From: FEB-35 sp050263095
GTDB lineage: Bacteria > Desulfobacterota > Deferrimicrobia > Deferrimicrobiales > Deferrimicrobiaceae
Reading direction: 5' to 3'
Length of the DNA stretch: 47,241 bases
Assembly: GCA_050263095.1 (NCBI GenBank)
Contig: JBLNEW010000054.1
Span: 1 to 47,241 of the forward strand
The position numbers and the translations under genes were made by a program. Position 1 is the first letter of the stretch. Each line of letters opens with the position of its first letter. Positions 41,803-47,241 of the stretch are shown in pieces. The notes under the pieces were generated by a model that did no database searches, was not told where the DNA came from, and was given only the letters and a program-made list of their open reading frames with translations.

Positions 41803-43710
41803 TCAGCGGGTTTTTCCCATGCTGTCTAACCGGTTGATCGCCGCGGCCAGACTCGGATGGTTACTTATCGCGTGAGCCATTTCGAGGTATCTCCTTGCGT
41901 TTGCCAGATCCCCTGTGCTCATGTATATGTTCGCGACCGTGTAATACACGAAGGTCTTGTTCACGCCCAGGTAGATGGAATGAAGGAGCTCGCTTATGAT
42001 TTGGTTTCCGAGAACGTTCTTGGGCATCCTGTGTCTCTCGATGATCGCCCGGTTCTCCGGCACATTTTTGACGAACACGACGGCGAGACCGTCCGCGAAC
42101 ACCAGCTCATAGTTCGGGCTGGACGCGAGATAGCTTATAAGCGGAAGAACATTGCCAGAGGAGTCGACGGTCTTCGTCACGATGTACGTTATACCGTATT
42201 TCTTAAAGACGTTCTCTATGTCCCCTGTACCGGAAGTGATCATTTGGTGCTCATTGAACAATGTAGGCGTTCCCGCCCTTCCATCGATGAAAGTCAACTT
42301 CCCCGGGAACGCCTGCCATTCGATGAATCCCCCCAGGTCGAAGAAATTGAACATGTTCCCCCTGATGTCCGTATTTCGAAGGAACTCCCCCGACTTGAGA
42401 GAGAACTTGTGTTCCGTGAGCCCAATTCCGTTTTCGACAATGTCCCCCGTTCCCGAGTATATGAAGTATGCCCCGTAACCGACCGATCCAAGGAAAATCA
42501 GCCAGGCGAGCGCAATCGGTAGGTGGACGCGGCGCGATACTGCAAAGGGGGAAGACGGCGCCAGGCTGGTTTTAGCTTCCGTAATCTCGGCCCCCTTCCT
42601 GCCTTGCTTCTTTTTCTGGCTTTCCTTTCCCTTCTCGGCTTTTAGCCTGGCCTTAAGCGATGCTTCGTCCTTCTTTGAGATATATTCACGGAGGCGCAGC
42701 AGGACACCATCGAAGGATTGCGCCACAATCGGAATGGCGAATATCGACATAAACGCCATGCCGCGGGCCACCATCAAAGGCAATCTCAAACCATAGACGG
42801 CAAGGATGATGTCGTGTATTTTAACTTTCCATGATATGACTCCCGCCAACCCTATCCCCACGACAAGGGCAAATATATATTTGTAATATGTGTAGAAACC
42901 GGAGTTGACGATCGAGGTCATCTCCGATATACCTCCCATTTGCTGGGGATTGGCAAGAAGCGTCAATGGAGTCACCACGCTTTCAAATCCATGTTTGCTG
43001 GGTAGCGTGGCTAATGCAGAGAGCGCAAGAACTGCAAGTGGTATGTAAAGGTTGTTCATCAAGGAAGTCTTGCTGAATTTATCCCGGTATATGGTGACGA
43101 GGCTCTGGGTTCCGAATGCCCCGATGGTCGCAAATCCGGCTAGGGTCGACGGATGGATATTGGACCACAACAGGAATATAAATGGGAAGGAGAAGATGAT
43201 CTTCCGGTTTCCCCTGTAATAGAAAAGCGAACAACCGTAGATGAGGAACGAGGTGAAGAAGTAGGCGATTATCTCCGGCCTCGGCTGCAGCCGAACCCGG
43301 AACGGCATCGCAAACAGCAGCATCGTGAACAACGCCACGTAAGGGTTTATGTCCCTTGCCCGCAGCGACTTGTAGATGAAGAAAAACGATAGCGTCGCCA
43401 TCAGCCACACGAAGACCGAAACGCCGTCCGACCCGACGAACCTGTAGACCGTATAGAGTATGGCCTGGAAACCGAGCTCTTCGTAATTCATGGGTTGACC
43501 GAGTATCGGGTAGTTCATGAATTCCCGGTCGGGGACCTTGCCGGTATCGATGAAATGCTTGCCGATCGACAGGTGTATGCCGTAATCGCTCGTGAAGATC
43601 TTGTTGAAGAAGAGCATCGACATCAGGATGAAGCACAGGGCGGTTATCGCGGACTGCAGGCGCCTGTTCTTCGCGATCTTGTCGAGGCCATCCGGCAAAG
43701 CGATCGCCAT
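41803..43710 (-). CDS. Large polytopic membrane protein with C-terminal TPR-like tail
   Basis: 635 residues. About ten hydrophobic helices in the first ~330 residues, a very basic Lys/Glu-rich cytoplasmic-looking loop (about 348-380), a further helix near 395, then a periplasmic domain ending in a TPR-like repeat (YTVANIYMSTGDLANARRYLEMA). The layout resembles GT-C-type glycosyltransferases or dolichyl-phosphate-linked membrane enzymes with a soluble tail, but I see no secure catalytic motif. It follows the multiheme cytochrome gene by only 3 bases. RBS AGGTAGGAT precedes the ATG. Confidence 0.7.
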   Translation of the reverse strand: MAIALPDGLDKIAKNRRLQSAITALCFILMSMLFFNKIFTSDYGIHLSIGKHFIDTGKVPDREFMNYPILGQPMNYEELGFQAILYTVYRFVGSDGVSVFVWLMATLSFFFIYKSLRARDINPYVALFTMLLFAMPFRVRLQPRPEIIAYFFTSFLIYGCSLFYYRGNRKIIFSFPFIFLLWSNIHPSTLAGFATIGAFGTQSLVTIYRDKFSKTSLMNNLYIPLAVLALSALATLPSKHGFESVVTPLTLLANPQQMGGISEMTSIVNSGFYTYYKYIFALVVGIGLAGVISWKVKIHDIILAVYGLRLPLMVARGMAFMSIFAIPIVAQSFDGVLLRLREYISKKDEASLKARLKAEKGKESQKKKQGRKGAEITEAKTSLAPSSPFAVSRRVHLPIALAWLIFLGSVGYGAYFIYSGTGDIVENGIGLTEHKFSLKSGEFLRNTDIRGNMFNFFDLGGFIEWQAFPGKLTFIDGRAGTPTLFNEHQMITSGTGDIENVFKKYGITYIVTKTVDSSGNVLPLISYLASSPNYELVFADGLAVVFVKNVPENRAIIERHRMPKNVLGNQIISELLHSIYLGVNKTFVYYTVANIYMSTGDLANARRYLEMAHAISNHPSLAAAINRLDSMGKTR

Positions 43711-43713
43711 ATC

Positions 43714-44928
43714 CTACCTTCTCCCGGCTTTCCATTTTTCGAGAACTGCGGAAACCGGCTTGCCCGGATGGCACCTCGCGCATGCCTGCTCGATGGTAAG
43801 CGTTTCCTTAAGTTTTACCGTCCCGAAATGGAACTCGTGATTTTTCGGTTTCTTTCCCGCGATTTCTTTCTCGACGTGGCATTCCGCGCACGGCAGTTCC
43901 GGCCCCGAGAAATCGAACTTGTGATCGTGCACGCTGTACCTGCGCCCGTCCCGCGTCACCTGCGGGGTGTGGCAGTCGATGCACTCGGCCGCCCGGGGCG
44001 AATGACGGGAGTGATCGGCCGGTCTCTTGCGAATTGCCTTGTGGCAGGTGCCGCAATATTCGTCCCGCGTCATGTAACGATCTTTCCTTGCCGCGCCGCC
44101 GCGGTCGAATCCGCATATGTCGCAGATCCTGGCAGTGGAATAGAACCTGGATTGCCAGAACAGGAACATGCGGTGCCGATCCCGGTAATCCATCGTTCCC
44201 CGGTACCACTTTTTCGAATCCGGCTTGGGCGCGAAAAAATCCGAGAAATAAAGGGTAAGATCCTCCCCCGGCCTGAAGAATGCGGGGAACGGGAACCGCC
44301 CGCCGGCTTTCTTGTCCTTCCCGTCGGTATGGCACGCTTCGCAGATCATGTCCGCCCGCTCTTTGGGCAGCTTCCCCGGATTGACGATGTCCTTTGCCGC
44401 CCGGGAAGACACGTGCTTTTTCCCCGGCCCGTGGCAGGCTTCGCAGCCGATCGACGGCTCATGGAAGGATCTGGTCTCCGGGTCGAATCCGGTCGAGTGG
44501 CATCCGTCGCAATGAACGGACGCGGGTCGCTCCCGCCAATCGTCGATCGTGTTCGGATCCCAGCGGTCCTCCACGATGTTCCAGAACCTCGGGAGGAGAT
44601 AAAAGTCGTTGTCGATGAACGCCAGGTACTTCTGGAACCAGTGGCTGCCTATCACCCATCGGATATCTTCCATCCCGAATGGCACTCCGGAAAAGTCTTT
44701 CGCCGCGACAGCATCCGGATTCTTTTTCGCATCGCGAAGCATATTGGCGTGGGGGGTCAACTTCCATTGCTTGTAGATCCCCTCGTGGCATTCCATGCAC
44801 CTCTCCGAGCCGGAATATCCTTTGGCGCCAGGACCGACCCCGACGGCGGCGGCCGGAAAAACCAGCGCGAGGGTCAATGAAAGGAACATTGTCCGGATGA
44901 AGAACACCTGGAGCCCCCGCGGACTCAA
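43714..44928 (-). CDS. Secreted octaheme c-type cytochrome
   Basis: 404 residues with a signal peptide (about 8-32). Eight CXXCH motifs: Cys44, 140, 162, 196, 292, 316, 347 and 383. A ninth CXXC (Cys269-Cys272) is followed by Gly, not His, so it would not be a normal heme c site. Many further His are available as distal ligands. It is a periplasmic or outer-membrane electron carrier or reductase; the substrate cannot be told. Start options are TTG 44928 (TTGA overlap with the TlpA-like stop), GTG 44907 and ATG 44889. It sits at the end of a CcsA / Fe-S / TlpA operon. Confidence 0.9.
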   Translation of the reverse strand: MSPRGLQVFFIRTMFLSLTLALVFPAAAVGVGPGAKGYSGSERCMECHEGIYKQWKLTPHANMLRDAKKNPDAVAAKDFSGVPFGMEDIRWVIGSHWFQKYLAFIDNDFYLLPRFWNIVEDRWDPNTIDDWRERPASVHCDGCHSTGFDPETRSFHEPSIGCEACHGPGKKHVSSRAAKDIVNPGKLPKERADMICEACHTDGKDKKAGGRFPFPAFFRPGEDLTLYFSDFFAPKPDSKKWYRGTMDYRDRHRMFLFWQSRFYSTARICDICGFDRGGAARKDRYMTRDEYCGTCHKAIRKRPADHSRHSPRAAECIDCHTPQVTRDGRRYSVHDHKFDFSGPELPCAECHVEKEIAGKKPKNHEFHFGTVKLKETLTIEQACARCHPGKPVSAVLEKWKAGRR

Positions 44929-45479
44929 TTCCCCTGCTTCATTTCTTTGAGGAGGCCTTCGAGTACCGAAGGAAGTTCTTCATCGCCGGGGCGATAATCT
45001 CCCACGTGCGTATAACGGATTATGCCCCTGTGATCGATGACGACCTTCAGCGGTATGGGGCCGGCCAGGTTGTAAGACCTGGTCGCAACAGACAGGTTCG
45101 CATCCAGGAGAACGGCGTAGTTTATCCTCTTCTCCCTTACAACCTTCCGGATATCGTCCACGCTTCCCGCGGGAAGAACTATGGAGAGAAGCTCCACCCC
45201 CCGGTCTTTCCAGTTCGAGTTCAGCTTGACCAGGCTCGGCATCTCGCGTTTGCAGATTTCGCACCAGATCGCCCAGAACTCCAGTATCACGACCTTCTTG
45301 CCTTTGAAGTCGCTCAAAGCGACCGTTTTGCCCGTCATCACGTCTTTCAGCTTGAAGTCGGGGGCCCTGTCCCCTATCTTCAGCCGCATGTACGTATCCT
45401 GCGCAATCGCGGGAGAGACGACCGCGGCAGCGACGAACAGAGCGAAAAGGATCGCGCATGCTTTCGATCCTATCCTCAC
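44925..45479 (-). CDS. TlpA/ResA-like thiol-disulfide protein
   Basis: About 184 residues. Signal peptide (1-27, ending SPAIAQ), then a redoxin/TlpA domain with EFWAIWCEICKREMPSL (active Cys73 and Cys76), and a PLKVVIDHRG block that holds the cis-Pro. It keeps apocytochrome Cys reduced for heme attachment, or serves other periplasmic thiol steps. The frame opens at 45539, but GTG 45479 behind GGGGAGG is better. It is between the Fe-S membrane protein and the octaheme cytochrome. Confidence 0.9.
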   Translation of the reverse strand: MRIGSKACAILFALFVAAAVVSPAIAQDTYMRLKIGDRAPDFKLKDVMTGKTVALSDFKGKKVVILEFWAIWCEICKREMPSLVKLNSNWKDRGVELLSIVLPAGSVDDIRKVVREKRINYAVLLDANLSVATRSYNLAGPIPLKVVIDHRGIIRYTHVGDYRPGDEELPSVLEGLLKEMKQGN

Positions 45480-45539
45480 CTGTCCTCCCCGTTCATCGAC
45501 AGATTGCTCCCCGACGGCAATGAATTTTTTTGCCGGCAA

Positions 45540-46427
45540 TCAAGATACCACAGGCCTGCCGATCCCGTCTCCACCGTGAGGCGACGGGCGAAGCGCAAAC
45601 GGCTCCCTGTGAAGCACGGTCGTAAGCTTGAGGCTGGGACAGCGCGTGCAGTCCAGGCAGCGCAGGCAGTCCGGATTGGTCGGGTTCCGGTCGGGCCGGA
45701 TGTCGACGGGGCATATCTTCCGGCACTTCCCGCACTTTGTGCAGGTGTCCGGATTCCACGCCAGCTGCAGGAAGCTCGACTTGTTGAAAACCGAAAATAT
45801 CGCGCCCAGCGGGCAGAAAACGCGGCAGAACGGCCGCTTTACAGGCAGGGAAACGGCCACGAAGAAGAGCAGTATGGAGATCTTCACCCAGAAGAGATTC
45901 CTTATCATCGAGCGGACGTTCAGATCCAGCGTGACCCAGACCAGGCCGCCCATAAGCGTTCCAGCGGGGCACAGCTTGGAGAACCAGTTCTCCTGGGTGA
46001 GATAAGGGACGATGAAAACGAGGACGGCCAGCACCGCATACCGGATGTAACGCGTCCAGTCCGGTATCGAGAGCTTCCATCCCCTGAACTTGTAGAGGAG
46101 GTCCTGCATGAACCCGAAGGGGCAGAGTGTGCCGCATGTCATACGGCCGACCGATGCTCCTATGACGGAAAGGGTTCCCGCGGCGTAGTAGGGGAAGCTT
46201 CCCGTCACCATGAAATGCTGCATTGCGCCGATCGGGCAGGAGAACAGCGCGGAGGGGCACGCGTAACAGTTAAGGAGGGGGGTGCAGATGCCTTTCAGCT
46301 GCCCCTGGTAAAGAGACGGAGTGATCCTGGCGGTTCCGCTGGCAAGGGAAATAGAAAACGCCTGGAAGTAGGAGTTCGGAAGAACCGTTCCCAGTGCCTG
46401 GAAGATCCTGCGCTTCAGGAATTTCAC
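45540..46427 (-). CDS. NapH/RnfB-like 4Fe-4S membrane protein
   Basis: About 295 residues with several hydrophobic helices (about 85-95, 128-142, 180-195) and cytoplasmic or membrane CP motifs: CYACP (54-58), CGTLCP (98-103), KLCP, CRVFCP. C-terminal Fe-S site: Cys229, 232, 235, 239 (CX2CX2CX3CP, classical [4Fe-4S]) and a second set Cys254, 257, 260, 263 with a shorter last spacing. It is of the NapH / NosR-tail type of quinol-side electron carriers. GTG 46427 starts it and overlaps the 3' arm of the candidate SECIS hairpin. The 33 earlier codons of the longer frame lie in the small-ORF region. Confidence 0.88.
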   Translation of the reverse strand: MKFLKRRIFQALGTVLPNSYFQAFSISLASGTARITPSLYQGQLKGICTPLLNCYACPSALFSCPIGAMQHFMVTGSFPYYAAGTLSVIGASVGRMTCGTLCPFGFMQDLLYKFRGWKLSIPDWTRYIRYAVLAVLVFIVPYLTQENWFSKLCPAGTLMGGLVWVTLDLNVRSMIRNLFWVKISILLFFVAVSLPVKRPFCRVFCPLGAIFSVFNKSSFLQLAWNPDTCTKCGKCRKICPVDIRPDRNPTNPDCLRCLDCTRCPSLKLTTVLHREPFALRPSPHGGDGIGRPVVS

Positions 46428-46447
46428 GGGGTCACCCGACCCCGATG
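46425..46447 (-). promoter_or_regulatory. Candidate bacterial SECIS hairpin
   Basis: On the minus strand a 7-bp stem CGGGGUC / GACCCCG (46444-46438 with 46433-46427) closes a GGGU loop. Below it a CA/UG pair can form with one bulged U on the 5' side. The stem begins 11 bases after the in-frame TGA (46456-46458), and 18 bases separate TGA and loop. The loop GU, the bulged U and the distance resemble known bacterial SECIS elements read by SelB. The hairpin also covers the GTG start of the next gene. Confidence 0.6.
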
Positions 46448-46572
46448 CAGGATAGTCAAAGCATTGCTGCGTTGAAAAGAACTTCGCCGATTTCCTCCCT
46501 GTAGATGCCGGCTGCCAGGAGCGCACCGGCCCCCGCAGCCGTGAGGAAAAACGCGATGAGTCTCTTTTTCAT
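46432..46572 (-). CDS. Candidate 46-residue selenoprotein, CD1871A-like, with U-x-x-C
   Basis: Minus-strand ATG at 46570-46572 opens a small protein with a basic start (MKKR), one hydrophobic helix (about 6-23), then YREEIGEVLFNAAML. Codon 39 is TGA (46456-46458). Reading it as selenocysteine gives U-L-S-C-I-G-V-G and a true stop at 46432-46434. As I recall, the CD1871A family of tiny membrane proteins ends C-x-x-C-I-G-I-G, so TGA replaces the first Cys of the redox pair. A SECIS-like hairpin follows. Family members commonly sit beside 4Fe-4S and TlpA-like genes, as here. If TGA is a stop, the product is 38 residues and lacks the conserved end. The gene is too short for ordinary ORF calling. 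Confidence 0.72.
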
Positions 46573-46615
46573 CCCTGCCTGTGCGGCCGTTGGACCGGCT
46601 TTGCCCGCCCCCCTA

Positions 46616-47241
46616 TCAAGAGCCGCCGTAGGAGTGCAGCCCGGACAGGACGAGATTGACGCCCAGGTAGCACATGATGGTCGCCAGGAAGCCCACGATC
46701 GAAAGGATCGCGGCGCGCTTGCCGTGCCAGCCGCGGGTTATCCTGGCGTGCAGGAACGCGGCGTAGACGAGCCACACGATCAGCGACCAGGTCTCCTTGG
46801 GATCCCAGGACCAGTAGGTGCCCCAGGCGTAGTTCGCCCAGGCGGCGCCGGTGATGATTCCTGCGGTCAGGAACGGGAATCCCCAGATGATGGACTTGTA
46901 GACAAGGTCGTCCAGGGCCTTGCTGTTGGGAAAGAGGCCGACGACTCCCCCATCGTCCTTCGCCTCTTCCTTTCTGGCCTTGATCAGGTACATGACCGCG
47001 ACGCCGGCCGAAACGGCGAATGCCGCATAACCGACGAAGCAGGTGATCACGTGGGCGTGCAGCCAGTAGGACTGGAGCGCAGGGACCAGCGGCTGGATGC
47101 TGCTCTCGTTCGTGAACGCGAACAGCATCGTCAGGAACGCGATCGGCATGACGAAAGCGCCGAAAGTGCGGTTCCTGTATTTCCATTCGACGAAGAGGTA
47201 GAAGAGGTTGACGGACCAGGCGAAGAACACGAGAGACTCGT
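46616..47241 (-). CDS. ccsA: CcsA/ResC-type cytochrome c biogenesis protein (5' end cut by window)
   Basis: The visible 208 codons are the C-terminal part of a polytopic heme-handling protein of System II cytochrome maturation. Hydrophobic helices alternate with the signature WGTYWSWDPKETW, which is the tryptophan-rich heme-binding loop, and flanking His occur in LHAHVIT and FLHARITR. The frame stays open through the right edge (reading ESLVFFAW there), so the internal GTG at 47230 is not the start. It precedes the small selenoprotein candidate by 43 bases and would mature the octaheme cytochrome encoded downstream. Confidence 0.92.
   Translation of the reverse strand, partial: ESLVFFAWSVNLFYLFVEWKYRNRTFGAFVMPIAFLTMLFAFTNESSIQPLVPALQSYWLHAHVITCFVGYAAFAVSAGVAVMYLIKARKEEAKDDGGVVGLFPNSKALDDLVYKSIIWGFPFLTAGIITGAAWANYAWGTYWSWDPKETWSLIVWLVYAAFLHARITRGWHGKRAAILSIVGFLATIMCYLGVNLVLSGLHSYGGS

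Noticed and set aside
1..47241. tRNA, rRNA, CRISPR arrays, insertion sequences and phage genes
   Set aside because: No cloverleaf with a T-loop, no rRNA-like conserved stretch, no regularly spaced repeats and no transposase or integrase motifs were found on either strand.

Overview
The window is a GC-rich stretch of a bacterial chromosome that is almost entirely protein coding. I see no tRNA, rRNA, CRISPR array or insertion sequence. The gene content suggests a Gram-negative deltaproteobacterium-type organism (Desulfuromonadota / Geobacter-like relatives). The grounds are sigma-54 driven type IV pilins next to a PilR-like regulator, a multiheme cytochrome c with CcsA-type cytochrome maturation, a PqqD/SPASM pair resembling the Geobacter 'GeoRSP' set, an NfnAB-type transhydrogenase, and an FtsEX-EnvC-CtpA cluster. 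The placement is inferred from gene content only.

Layout. 1-3777 (minus): an O-antigen-ligase-like membrane protein with a TPR tail, a TPR-like membrane protein and an ABC ATPase cut by the window edge. 3767-6194 (minus): a PilR-like regulator followed by two tandem type IV pilins, each behind its own -24/-12 promoter. 6199-10893 (minus): LysM protein, dprA and topA, running into pilR. 10995-15930 (minus): M23 peptidase, then a strong promoter and xseB-ispA-dxs-tlyA (isoprenoid entry). 15927-23506 (minus): murI, a conserved small protein, ftsE, ftsX, envC, ctpA, a YibQ-like deacetylase and xseA, which is a cell-wall and division operon. 23590-24848 (plus): a small membrane protein and a 2-hydroxyacyl-CoA dehydratase-like protein that seems to start at CTG. 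A 181-bp inverted-repeat element (24855-25035) separates these from nfnA-nfnB. 27509-29801 (minus): a SurA-like lipoprotein, a TlpA-like protein and engB. 29974-32197 (minus): DUF362, PqqD-like and SPASM proteins. 32334-43710: a surface-polysaccharide region (glycosyltransferases, FkbM and DUF268 methyltransferase-like proteins, a Wzx flippase), part of it visibly AT-richer than the rest.

The most interesting locus is 43714-47241 (minus): ccsA, a tiny membrane ORF, a NapH-like iron-sulfur membrane protein, a TlpA-like thiol protein and an octaheme cytochrome. The tiny ORF (46432-46572) carries an in-frame TGA exactly where its apparent family has the first cysteine of a C-terminal C-x-x-C. 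Eleven bases later a 7-bp stem with a GGGU loop and a bulged U on its 5' side resembles a bacterial SECIS element. I read it as a candidate very small selenoprotein with a U-x-x-C redox motif, inside a membrane electron-transfer / thiol-redox operon. Standard gene callers would truncate or miss it.

Other points worth a look are a degenerate FtsE lacking its Walker B glutamate, a pilin terminator embedded in the 5' end of the next reading frame, a PqqD/SPASM pair with no radical SAM partner in view, and the probable CTG start codon.
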